Assembly (NCBI GenBank): GCA_930367205.1
Contig: CAKNEZ010000017.1
Coordinates: 124,001 to 188,000, forward strand
Direction of reading: 5' to 3'
DNA from: Acanthosoma haemorrhoidale
Lineage: Eukaryota > Arthropoda > Insecta > Hemiptera > Acanthosomatidae
DNA: 64,000 nucleotides
Positions within the stretch are counted from its first letter, which is position 1. Every line of letters starts with the position of its first letter. Position numbers and translations under genes: made by a program. Below are positions 23,880 through 35,913 of the stretch, in pieces. A model generated the notes under the pieces. The model had not been told where the DNA came from. It searched no databases and worked only from the letters and a program-made list of their open reading frames with translations.

Positions 23880-24830
23880 TAGAACAGAAGTGTGACATTT
23901 AGAGTCTAGGTTTAGATTGTGTTGGAACAGGGGTGTTACAGTAATAGTCTAGGTTTAGAGCGTGCTGAAACATAGGTGGGACGGTTAGAGCCTAGGTTAA
24001 GATCATGTTGAAACAGAGGGGTGTCAGTGAGATCCGAAGATTAGATAGCAATGGAACAAAAGAGTGACAGTGAGAGTCTAGGTTTAGATATTGTAGAAAC
24101 AGAGGTGTGACGGTTATAATCTAGGGTAAGAGCGTGTTGGAACAGAAGTGTATCAGTTAGAGCCTAAGTTTGGATCTTTTTGGAACAGAGGTGTGACAGT
24201 TAGAGTCTAGGTTTAGATGGTGTTGGAACAAAGGTGTGACGTGTAAAGTCTAGGTTTAGATTTAGTTGAAACAAAGGTGTGACTGGTACAGTCTAGGTTT
24301 AGATTTAGTTGAAACAGAGGTATGACAGTAATAGTCTAGGTTTAGATTGTGTTGGAACAGGGGTATTACAGTTATAGTCTAGGTTAGAAACTTGTTGGAA
24401 CAGAGGTGTGACAGTTATAATCTAGGTTTAGAGCGTGTTGGAACAGAAGTGTATCAGTAAGAGCCTAGGTTTGGATCTTGTTAGAACAGAGGTGTGACAG
24501 TGAGAATCTAGGTTTAGATTGTGTTGGAAAAAAGGTGTGACAGGTAAAGTCTAGGTTAAGATTTAGTTGAAACAGAGGTATGACAGTAATAGTCTAGGTT
24601 AGGATCTTGTTGGAACAGAGGTGTGACAGTTATAATCTAGGTTTAGAGCGTGTTGGAACAGAAGTGTATCAGTAAGAGCCTTGGTTTGGATCCTGTTAGA
24701 ACAGAAGTGTGACAGTGAGAATCTAGGTTTAGATTGTGTTGGAACAAAGGTATGACGGGTAAAGTCTAGGTTAAGATTTAGTTGAAACAGAGGTGTGACA
24801 GTAATAGTCTAGGTTAGGATCTTGTTGGAA
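23880..24830 (+). repeat. Block Y2 (copy A)
   Basis: Y2 matches Y1 at an offset of 8753 bp in GGAACAGGGGTATTACAG (15601 and 24354), and Y3 at 6325 bp. It includes the GTTAGAAACTTGTTGG and GGATCCTGTTAG units. It passes without a visible break into the partial Z that follows. Confidence 0.8.
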
Positions 24831-25909
24831 CAGAGGTGTGACAGTAATAGTCTAGGTTTAGATTGTGTTGGAACAGGGGTGTTACAGTAATAGTCTAGGT
24901 TTAGAGCGTGCTGAAACATAGGTGGGACAGTTAGAGACTAGGTTAAGATCATGTTGAAACAGGGAGTGTCAGTGAGATCCAAAGATTAGATAGCAATGGA
25001 ACAAAAGAGTGACATGAGAGTCTAGGGTTAGAGCGTGTTGGAACAGAAGTGTATCAGTTAGAGCCTAAGTTTGGATCTTTTTGGAACAGAGGTGTGACAG
25101 CGAGAGTCAGGGTTTAGATGGTGTTGGAACAAAGGTGTGACGGGTAAAGTCTAGGTTTAGATTTAGTTGAAACAGAGGTGTGACAGTAATAGTCTAGGTT
25201 AGGATCTTGTTGGAACAGAGGTGTGACAGTTATAATCTAGGTTTAGAGCGTGTTGGAACAGAAGTGTATCTGTAAGAGCCTTGGTTTGGATCTTGTTAGA
25301 AGAAAAGTGTGACATTTAGAGTCTAGGTTTAGATTGTGTTGGAACAGGGGTGTTACAGTAATAGTCTAGGTTTGGATCTTGTTAGAACAGAGGGGTGTCA
25401 GTGAGATCCAAGGATTAGATAGCAATGGAACAAAGGTGTGACGGGTAAAGTCTAGGTTTATATTTAGGTGAAACAGAGGTGTGACAGTAATAGTCTAGGT
25501 TAGGATCTTGTTGGAACAGAGGTGTGAGAGTAACAATATAGGTTTAGAGCGTGTTAGAACAGAAGTGTATCAGTAAGAGCCTAGGTTTGGATCTTGTTAG
25601 AACAGAAGTGTGACATTTAGAGTCTAGGTTTAGATTGTGTTGGAACAAAGGTGTGACGAGTTATGTCTAGGTTTAGATTTAGTTGGAACAGAGGTGTGAC
25701 AGTAATAGTCTAGGTTAGGATCTTGTTGGAACAGAGGTGTGACGGTTATAATCTAACTTTAGAGCGTGTTGGAACAGAAGTGTATCAGTAAGAGCCTAGG
25801 TTTGGATCTTGTTAGAACAGAAGTGTGACATTTAGAGTCTAGGTTTAGATTGTGTTGGAACAAAGGTGTGACGAGTAAAGTCTAGGTTTAGATTTAGTTG
25901 GAGCAGATG
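24831..25909 (+). repeat. Partial block Z, first of two (copy A)
   Basis: This segment repeats the following one at an offset of 1201 bp: GACATGAGAG at 25011 and 26212. It holds only the second half of block Z (compare 19720-20780). The 1201-bp spacing is 28 units less 3 bp. Together with the next segment it makes a local tandem duplication that is also present in copy B. Confidence 0.82.
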
Positions 25910-27128
25910 TGTATCAGTAAGAGCCTAGGTTTGGATCTTGTTAGAACAGAGGTGTGACAGTGAGAATCTAAGTTTAGATTGTTTTGGAACAAAGGTGTGA
26001 CGCGTAAAGTCTAGGTTAGATTTAGTTGAAACAGAGGTTTGACAGTAATAGTCTAGGTTTAGATTGTGTTGGAACAGGGGTGTTACAGTAATAGTCTAGG
26101 TTTAGAGCGTGCTGAAACATAGGTGGGACAGTTAGAGACTAGGTTAAGATCATGTTGAAACAGGGAGTGTCAGTGAGATCCAAAGATTAGATAGCAATGG
26201 AACAAAAGAGTGACATGAGAGTCTAGGGTTAGAGCGTGTTGGAACAGAAGTGTATCAGTTAGAGCCTAAGTTTGGATCTTTTTGGAACAGAGGTGTGACA
26301 GCGAGAGTCAGGGTTTAGATGGTGTTGGAACAAAGGTGTGACGGGTAAAGTGTAGGTTTAGATTTAGTTGAAACAGAGGTGTGACAGTAATAGTCTAGGT
26401 TAGGATCTTGTTGGAACAGAGGTGTGACAGTTATAATCTAGGTTTAGAGCGTGTTGGAACAGAAGTGTATCTGTAAGAGCCTTGGTTTGGATCTTGTTAG
26501 AAGAAAAGTGTGACATTTAGAGTCTAGGTTTAGATTGTGTTGGAACAGGGGTGTTACAGTAATAGTCTAGGTTTGGATCTTGTTAGAACAGAGGGGTGTC
26601 AGTGAGATCCAAGGATTAGATAGCAATGGAACAAAGGTGTGACGGGTAAAGTCTAGGTTTATATTTAGGTGAAACAGAGGTGTGACAGTAATAGTCTAGG
26701 TTAGGATCTTGTTGGAACAGAGGTGTGAGAGTAACAATATAGGTTTAGAGCGTGTTAGAACAGAAGTGTATCAGTAAGAGCCTAGGTTTGGATCTTGTTA
26801 GAACAGAAGTGTGACATTTAGAGTCTAGGTTTAGATTGTGTTGGAACAAAGGTGTGACGAGTTATGTCTAGGTTTAGATTTAGTTGGAACAGAGGTGTGA
26901 CAGTAATAGTCTAGGTTAGGATCTTGTTGGAACAGAGGTGTGACGGTTATAATCTAACTTTAGAGCGTGTTGGAACAGAAGTGTATCAGTAAGAGCCTAG
27001 GTTTGGATCTTGTTAGAACAGAAGTGTGACATTTAGAGTCTAGGTTTAGATTGTGTTGGAACAAAGGTGTGACGAGTAAAGTCTAGGTTTAGATTTAGTT
27101 GGAGCAGATGTGTATCAGTAAGAACCTA
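25910..27128 (+). repeat. Partial block Z, second of two (copy A)
   Basis: This segment repeats 19585-20803 at an offset of 6325 bp, starting inside AGTAAGAGCC just after a switch from the GATTTAGTTGGAGCAG unit. The same switch occurs at 51736 in copy B. It contains GACGCGTAAAG, GACATGAGAG (26212) and AGTAACAATATAGG, and leads directly into X3 as Z1 leads into X2. Confidence 0.82.
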
Positions 27129-30100
27129 GGTTTGGATCTTGTTAGAACAGAAGTGTGACATTTAGAGTCTAGGTTTAGATTGTGTTGGAACAGGGGTGTT
27201 ACAGTAATAGTCTAGGTTCAGAGCGCTGTAAACATAGATGTGACGGTTAGATCCTAGGTTAAGATCATGTTGGAGCAGAGGGGTGTCAGTGAGATCTAAG
27301 GATTAGGTAGAAATGAAACAAAAGTGTGACAGTTAGAGTCTAGGTTTAGATCGTGTTGAAACAGAAGTGTGACATTTAGAGTCGAGGTTTAGAGTGTGAT
27401 AAAACCAAGGTGTGACAGTTTAAGCCTAGGATTTGTGCGTGTTGGTACAAACGTGTAACAGTGAGAGTCTAGGTTTAGATCGTGTTAGAACATAGGTGAG
27501 AAAGTTAGAGTCTAGGTTTAGATCGTGTAGGAACCGAGATGTGACAGTTAGAGTCTAGGTTTAGATCGTGTTGGAACAGAGGTGTGACATTTAGAGTCTA
27601 GGTTTAGATTGTGTTGGAACAGGAGTGTATCAGTTAGAACCTAGGTTTAGATCGTGTTGAAACAGAAGTGTGACATTTAGAGTCTAGGTTTAAATCGTGA
27701 TGGAACCAAGGTGTGACAGTTAGAGTCTATGGTTAGATCGTGTTCAAACTGAGGTGTGACAGTTAGAGTCAAGGTTTAGAGCGTGTTGGAACAGAAGTGT
27801 ATCAGTAAGAGCCTAGGTTTGGATCTTGTTAGAACAGAGGGGTGTCAGTGAGATCCAAGGATTAGATAGCAATGGAACAAAGGTGTGACGGGTAAAGTCT
27901 AGGTTTATATTTAGGTAAAACAGAGGTGTGAGAGTAACAATCTAGGTTTAGAGCGTGTTGGAACAGAAGTGTATCAGTAAGAGCCTAGGTTTGGATCTTG
28001 TTAGACCAGAAGTGATACATTTAGAGCCTAGGTTTAGATTGTGTTAGAACAAAGGTGTGACGAGTTATGTCTAGGTTTAGATTTAGTTGGAACAGGGGTG
28101 TGACAGTAATAGTCTAGGTTGGGATCTGGTTGGAACAGAGGTATGGCGGTTATAATCTAACTTTAGAGCGTGTTGGAACAGAAGTGTATCAGTTAGAGCC
28201 TAAGTTTGGATATTTTTGGAACAGAGGTGTGACAGTAATAATCTAGGTTTAGAGAGTGTTGGAACAAAGGTGTCACAGTAAGAACCTAGGTTTGGATCGT
28301 GTTTAATTAGTAGTGTGACAATTAAAGTCTATGTTGAGATTGTGCTGGAATAGGGGTGTGTTACAGTAATAGTCTAGGTTTAGAGGGTGCTGAAACATAG
28401 GTGTGACAGTTAGATCATAGGTTATGATCATGTTGAAACAGAGGGGTGTCACTAAGATCCAAGGATTAGGTAGCAATGGAACAAAAGTGTGACAGTGAGA
28501 GTCTAGGTTTGGATCTTGTTAGAACAGAAGTTTGACATTTAGAGTCTAGGTTTAGATTGTGATGGAACCAAGGTGTGACAGTTAGAGTCTATGGTTAGAT
28601 CGTGTTCGTACTGAGGTGTGACAGTTAGAGTCTAGGTTTAGAGCGTTTTGGAACAGAAGTGTATCAGTAAGAGCCTAGGTTAGGATCTTGTTGGAACAGA
28701 GGTGTGACAGTTATAATCTAGGTTTAGAGCGTGTTGGAACAAAGGTGTGACGAGTTATGTCTAGGTTTAGATTTAGTTGGAACAGAGGTGTGACAGTAAT
28801 AGTCTAGGTTAGGATCTTGTTGGAACAGAGGTGTGACGGTTATAATCTAACTTTAGAGCGTGTTGGAACAGAAGTGTATCAGTTAGAGCCTAAGTTTGGA
28901 TATTTTTGGAACAGAGGTGTGACAGTGAGATCCAAAGATTAGATAGCAATGGAACAAAAGAGTGACAGTAAGAGTCTAGGTTTAGATATTGTTGAAACAG
29001 AGGTGTGACGGTTATAATCTAGGGTAAGAGCGTGTTGGAACAGAAGTGTATCAGTTAGAGCCTAAGTTTGGATCTTTTTGGAACAAAGGTGTGACAGTAA
29101 GAGTCTAGGTTTAGATGGTGTTGAAACAAAGGTGTGACGGGTAAAGTCTAGGTTTAGATTTAGTGGAACAGAGGTGTGACTGTAATAATCTAGGTTAAGA
29201 GAGTGTTGGAACAAAGGTGTGACAGTAAGAACCTAGGTTTGGATCGTGTTTAATTAGTAGTCTGACAATTAAGTCTATGTTGAGATTGTGCTAGAACAGG
29301 GGTGTGTTACAGTAATAGTCTAGGTTTAGAGGGTGCTGAAACATAGGTGTGACAGTTAGATCATAGGTTATGATCATGTTGAAACAGAGGGGAGTCACTA
29401 AGATCCAAGGATTCGGTAGCAATGGAACAAAAGTGTGACAGTGAGAGTCTAGGTTTGAATCTTGTTAGAACAGAAGTGGGACATTTAGAGTCTAGGTTTA
29501 GATTGTGTTGGAACAGGGGTATTACAGTTATAGTCTAGGTTAGGATCTTGTTGGAACAGAGGTGTGACAGTTATAATCTAGGTTTAGAGCGTGTTGGAAC
29601 AGAAGTGTATCAGTAAGAGCCTAGGTTTGGATCTTGTTAGAACAGAGGTGTGACAGTGAGAATCTAGGTTTAGATTGTGTTGGAAAAAAGGTGTGACAGG
29701 TAAAGTCTAGGTTAAGATTTAGTTGAAACAGAGGTATGACAGTAATAGTCTAGGTTAGGATCTTGTTGGAACAGAGGTGTGACAGTTATAATCTAGGTTT
29801 AGAGCGTGTTGGAACAGAAGTGTATCAGTAAGAGCCTTGGTTTGGATCTTGTTAGAACAGAAGTGTGACATTTAGAGTCTAGGTTTAGATTGTGTTGGAA
29901 CAGGGGTGTTACAGTAATAGTCTAGGTTCAGAGCGCTGTAATACATAGATGTGACGGGTAGATCCTAGGTTAAGATCATGTTGAAGCAGAGGGGTGTCAG
30001 TGAGATCTAAGGATTAGGTAGAAATGAAACAAAAGTGTGACAGTGAGAGTCTAGGTATAGATCGTGTTGAAACCGAAGTGTGACATTTAGAGTCGAGGTT

Positions 30101-30204
30101 TAGAGTGTGATAAAACCAAGGTGTGACAGTTTAAGCATAGGATTTGTGCGTGTTGGTACAAACGTGTAACAGTGAGAGTCTTAGAACATAGGTTAGGATC
30201 TTGT
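27129..30204 (+). repeat. Block X3 (copy A)
   Basis: X3 matches X2 at a constant 6325 bp, with TTAATTAGTAG markers at 28299 and 29246 (947 bp apart, as in X2). A few single-base differences are visible, such as GGGATCTGGTTGG near 28120 for GGGATCTTGTTGG, and GTTAGAGTCTAGGTTTAG near 27333 for GTGAGAGTCTAGGTATAG. Confidence 0.86.
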
Positions 30205-31263
30205 TAGAACAGAAGTGTGACATTTAGAGTCTAGGTTTAGATTGTGTTGGAACAGGGGTGTTACAGTAATAGTCTAGGTTTAGAGCGTGCTGAAACATAG
30301 GTGGGACGGTTAGAGCCTAGGTTAAGATCATGTTGAAACAGAGGGGTGTCAGTGAGATCCGAAGATTAGATAGCAATGGAACAAAAGAGTGACAGTGAGA
30401 GTCTAGGTTTAGATATTGTAGAAACAGAGGTGTGACGGTTATAATCTAGGGTAAGAGCGTGTTGGAACAGAAGTGTATCAGTTAGAGCCTAAGTTTGGAT
30501 CTTTTTGGAACAGAGGTGTGACAGTTAGAGTCTAGGTTTAGATGGTGTTGGAACAAAGGTGTGACGTGTAAAGTCTAGGTTTAGATTTTGTTGAAACAAA
30601 GGTGTGACTGGTACAGTCTAGGTTTAGATTTAGTTGGAACAGAGGTGTGACAGTAATAGTCTAGGTTTAGATTGTGTTGGAACAGGGGTATTACAGTTAT
30701 AGTCTAGGTTAGAAACTTGTTGGAACAGAGGTGTGACAGTTATAATCTAGGTTTAGAGCGTGTTGGAACAGAAGTGTATCAGTAAGAGCCTAGGTTTGGA
30801 TCTTGTTAGAACAGAGGTGTGACAGTGAGAATCTAGGTTTAGATTGTGTTGGAAAAAAGGTGTGACAGGTAAAGTCTAGGTTAAGATTTAGTTGAAACAG
30901 AGGTATGACAGTAATAGTCTAGGTTAGGATCTTGTTGGAACAGAGGTGTGACAGTTATAATCTAGGTTTAGAGCGTGTTGGAACAGAAGTGTATCAGTAA
31001 GAGCCTTGGTTTGGATCCTGTTAGAACAGAAGTGTGACAGTGAGAATCTAGGTTTAGATTGTGTTGGAACAAAGGTATGACGGGTAAAGTCTAGGTTAAG
31101 ATTTAGTTGAAACAGAGGTGTGACAGTAATAGTCTAGGTTAGGATCTTGTTGGAACAGAGGTGTGACAGTAATAGTCTAGGTTTAGATTGTGTTGGAACA
31201 GGGGTGTTACAGTAATAGTCTAGGTTTAGAGCGTGCTGAAACATAGGTGGGACAGTTAGAGAC
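30205..31263 (+). repeat. Block Y3 (copy A)
   Basis: Y3 matches Y2 at 6325 bp up to the junction at 31264. There GACAGTTAGAGACTA continues as AGTTTGGATATTTTT (start of Z2), whereas the Y2 run continues as GGTTAAGATC. The switch keeps the 43-bp register. Confidence 0.84.
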
Positions 31264-33715
31264 TAAGTTTGGATATTTTTGGCACAGAGGTGTGACAGTG
31301 AGAGTCTAGGTTTAGATGGTGTTGGCACAGAGGTGTGACAGTGAGAGTCTAGGTTTAGAGAGTGTTGGAACAAAGGTGTGACAGTAAGAACCTAGGTTTG
31401 GATCGTGTTTAATTAGTAGTGTGACAATTAAAGTCTATGTTGAGATTGTGCTGGAACAGGGGTGTGTTACAGTAATAGTCTAGGTTTAGAGGGTGCTGAA
31501 ACATAGGTGTGACAGTTAGATCATAGGTTATGATCATGTTGAAACAGAGGGGTGTCACTAAGATCCAAGGATTAGGTAGCAATGGAACAAAAGTGTGACA
31601 GTGAGAGTCTAGGTTTGGATCTTGTTAGAACAGAAGTGTGACATTTAGAGTTTAGGTTTAGATTGTGTTGGAACAGGGGTGCTAAAGTAATAGTCTAGGT
31701 TTAGAGCGTGCTGAAACATAGGTGGGACGGTTAGAGCCTAGGTTAAGATCATGTTAAAACAGAGGGGTGTCAGTGAGATCCAAGGATTAGATAGCAATGG
31801 AACAAAAGTGTGACAGTTAGAGTCTAGGTTTAGGTCGTGTAGGAACCAAGGCGTGACAGTTTAAGCCTAGGATTTGTGCGTGTTGGTACAAACGTGTAAC
31901 AGTGAGAGTCTAGGTTTAGATCGTGTTAGAACAAAGGTGAGACGGTCAGAGTCTAGGTTTAGGTCGTGTAGGAACCGAGTTGTGGCAGTTAGAGTCTAGG
32001 TTAGGATCTTGTTGGAACAGAGGTTTGACAGTCATAATCTAGTTTAAGAGTGTGTTGGAACAGGAGTGTATCAGTTAGAACCTAGGTTTAGATCGTGTTG
32101 AAACAGAAGTGTGACATTTAGAGTCTAGGTTTAAATCGTGATGGAACCAAGGTGTGACAGTTAGAGTCTATGGTTAGATCGTGTTCGAACTGAGGTGTGA
32201 CAGTTAGAGTCTAGGTTTAGAGCGTGTTGGAACAAAAGTGTATCAGTAAGAGCCTAGGTTTGGATCTTGTTAGAACAGAGGGGTGTCAGTGAGATCCAAG
32301 GATTAGATAGCAATGGAACAAAAGTGTGACAGTGAGAGTCTAGGTTTGGATCTTGTTAGAACAGAAGTGTGACATTTAGAGTCTAGGTTTAGATTGTGTT
32401 GGAACAGGGGTGTTACAGTTATAGTCTAGGTTAGGATCTTGTTGGAACAGAGGTGTGACAGTTATAATCTAGGTTTAGAGCGTGTTGGAACAGAAGTGTA
32501 TCAGTAAGAGCCTAGGTTTGGATCTTGTTAGAACAGAGGTGTGACAGTGAGAATCTAAGTTTAGATTGTTTTGGAACAAAGGTGTGACGCGTAAAGTCTA
32601 GGTTAGATTTAGTTGAAACAGAGGTTTGACAGTAATAGTCTAGGTTTAGATTGTGTTGGAACAGGGGTGTTACAGTAATAGTCTAGGTTTAGAGCGTGCT
32701 GAAACATAGGTGGGACAGTTAGAGACTAGGTTAAGATCATGTTGAAACAGGGAGTGTCAGTGAGATCCAAAGATTAGATAGCAATGGAACAAAAGAGTGA
32801 CATGAGAGTCTAGGGTTAGAGCGTGTTGGAACAGAAGTGTATCAGTTAGAGCCTAAGTTTGGATCTTTTTGGAACAGAGGTGTGACAGCGAGAGTCAGGG
32901 TTTAGATGGTGTTGGAACAAAGGTGTGACGGGTAAAGTCTAGGTTTAGATTTAGTTGAAACAGAGGTGTGACAGTAATAGTCTAGGTTAGGATCTTGTTG
33001 GAACAGAGGTGTGACAGTTATAATCTAGGTTTAGAGCGTGTTGGAACAGAAGTGTATCTTTAAGAGCCTTGGTTTGGATCTTGTTAGAAGAAAAGTGTGA
33101 CATTTAGAGTCTAGGTTTAGATTGTGTTGGAACAGGGGTGTTACAGTAATAGTCTAGGTTTGGATCTTGTTAGAACAGAGGGGTGTCAGTGAGATCCAAG
33201 GATTAGATAGCAATGGAATAAAGGTGTGACGGGTAAAGTCTAGGTTTATATTTAGGTGAAACAGAGGTGTGACAGTAATAGTCTAGGTTAGGATCTTGTT
33301 GGAACAGAGGTGTGAGAGTAACAATATAGGTTTAGAGCGTGTTGGAACAGAAGTGTATCAGTAAGAGCCTAGGTTTGGATCTTGTTAGAACAGAAGTGTG
33401 ACATTTAGAGTCTAGGTTTAGATTGTGTTGGAACAAAGGTGTGACGAGTTATGTCTAGGTTTAGATTTAGTTGGAACAGAGGTGTGACAGTAATAGTCTA
33501 GGTTAGGATCTTGTTGGAACAGAGGTGTGACGGTTATAATCTAACTTTAGAGCGTGTTGGAACAGAAGTGTATCAGTAAGAGCCTAGGTTTGGATCTTGT
33601 TAGAACAGAAGTGTGACATTTAGAGTCTAGGTTTAGATTGTGTTGGAACAAAGGTGTGACGAGTAAAGTCTAGGTTTAGATTTAGTTGGAGCAGATGTGT
33701 ATCAGTAAGAACCTA
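31264..33715 (+). repeat. Block Z2 (copy A)
   Basis: Z2 matches Z1 at 12912 bp and Z3 at 4650 bp: GTGTTTAATT at 31405 and 36055, CTAGGTTAAG at 33841 and 38491 just beyond. Variants separating it from Z1 include GAGTTTAGG near 31650, AGTTTAAGAGTG near 32042 and TGGAATAAAGG near 33214. The TGGAATAAAGG variant is shared with Z3. Confidence 0.86.
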
Positions 33716-35913
33716 GGTTTGGATCTTGTTAGAACAGAAGTGTGACATTTAGAGTCTAGGTTTAGATTGTGTTGGAACAGGGGTGTTACAGTAATAGTCT
33801 AGGTTCAGAGCGCTGTAAACATAGATGTGACGGTTAGATCCTAGGTTAAGATCATGTTGAAGCAGAGGGGTGTCAGTGATATCTAAGGATTAGGTAGAAA
33901 TGAAACAAAAGTGTGACAGTGAGAGTCTAGGTATAGATCGTGTTGAAACAGAAGTGTGACATTTAGAGTCGAGGTTTAGAGTGTGATAAAACCAAGGTGT
34001 GACAGTTTAAGCCTAGGATTTGTGCGTGTTGGTACAAACGTGTAACAGTGAGAGTCTAGGTTTAGATCGTGTTAGAACATAGGTGAGAAAGTTAGAGTCT
34101 AGGTTTAGATCGTGTAGGAACCGAGATGTGACAGTTAGAGTCTAGGTTTAGATCGTGTTGGAACAGAAGTGGGACATTTAGAGTCTAGGTTTAGATTGTG
34201 TTGGAACAGGGGTATTACAGTTATAGTCTAGGTTAGGATCTTGTTGGAACAGAGGTGTGACAGTTATAATCTAGGTTTAGAGCGTGTTGGAACAGAAGTG
34301 TATCAGTAAGAGCCTAGGTTTGGATCTTGTTAGAACAGAGGTGTGACAGTGAGAATCTAGGTTTAGATTGTGTTGGAAAAAAGGTGTGACAGGTAAAGTC
34401 TAGGTTAAGATTTAGTTGAAACAGAGGTATGACATTTAGAGTCTAGGTTTAGGTCGTGTAGGAACCGAGTTGTGGCAGTTAGAGTCTAGGTTAGGATCTT
34501 GTTGGAACAGATGTTTGACAGTGAGAGTATAGGTATAGATCGTGTTGGAACAAAGGTGTGACAGTTATAATCTAGGTTTAGAGTGTGTTGGAACAGGAGT
34601 GTATCAGTTAGAACCTAGGTTTAGATCGTGTTGAAACAGAAGTGTGACATTTAGAGTCTAGGTTAAGATTTAGTTGAAACAGAGGTATGACAGTAATAGT
34701 CTAGGTTAGGATCTTGTTGGAACAGAGGTGTGACAGTTATAATCTAGGTTTAGAGCGTGTTGGAACAGAAGTGTATCAGTAAGAGCCTTGGTTTGGATCC
34801 TGTTAGAACAGAAGTGTGACAGTGAGAATCTAGGTTTAGATTGTGTTGGAACAAAGGTATGACGGGTAAAGTCTAGGTTAAGATTTAGTTGAAACAGAGG
34901 TGTGACAGTAATAGTCTAGGTTAGGATCTTGTTGGAACAGAGGTGTGACAGTTATAATCTAGGTTTAGAGCGTGTTGGAACAGAAGTGTATCAGTAAGAG
35001 CCTTGGTTTAGCTCTTGTTAGAAGAAAAGTGTGACATTTAGAGTCTAGGTTTAGATTGTGTTGGAACAAAGGTGTGACGAGTTATGTCTAGGTTTAGATT
35101 TAGTTGGAACAGAGGTGTGACAGTAATAGTCTAGGTTAGGATCTTGTTGGAACAAAGGTGTGACGAGTAAAGTCTAGGTTTAGATTTAGTTGGAGCAGAT
35201 GTGTATCAGTAAGAACCTAGGATTGGATCTTGTTAGAACAGAAGTGTGACATTTAGAGTCTAGGTTTAGATTGTGTTGGAACAGGGGTGTTACAGTAATA
35301 GTCTAGGTTCAGAGCGCTGTAAAACATAGATGTGACGGTTAGATCCTAGGTTAAGATCATGTTGAAGCAGAGGGGTGTCAGTGAGATCTAAGGATTAGGT
35401 AGAAATGAAACAAAAGTGTGACAGTGAGAGTCTAGGTATAGATCGTGTTGAAACTGAAGTGTGACATTTAGAGTCGAGGTTTAGAGTGTGATAAAACCAA
35501 GGTGTGACAGTTTAAGCATAGGATTTGTGCGTGTTGGTACAAACGTGTAACAGTGAGAGTCTTAGAACATAGGTTAGGATCTTGTTGGAACAGAGGTTTA
35601 ACAAAGAGAGTCTAGGTATAGATCGTATTGTAACTAAGGTGTGACAGTAAGAACCTAGGTTTAGATCGCGTTGAAACAGAAGTCTGACATTTAGAGTCTA
35701 GGTTTAGATCGTGATGGAACCAAGGTGTGACAGTTTAAGCCTAGGTTTTGTGCGTGTTGGAAAAAACGTGTAACAGTGAGAGTCTAGGTTTAGATTGTGT
35801 TGGAACAGAGGTGTGACAGTAATAGTCTAGGTTAGGATCTTGTTGGAACAGAGGTGTGACGGTTATAATCTAACTTTAGAGCGTGTTGGAACAGAAGTGT
35901 ATCAGTTAGAGCC
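33716..35913 (+). repeat. Block v: hybrid of X, Y and w parts (copy A)
   Basis: The first 450 bp are the start of block X. At about 34166 the text switches to the GTGGGACATTTAGAG unit otherwise seen late in X (near 14749). Near 34430 it switches to a 220-bp piece that also occurs at 11780-12010, then near 34662 to Y-type units, and from about 35560 to w. The same order recurs at 59542-61739. The segment is an assembly of pieces from elsewhere in the array, joined in register. Confidence 0.8.
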
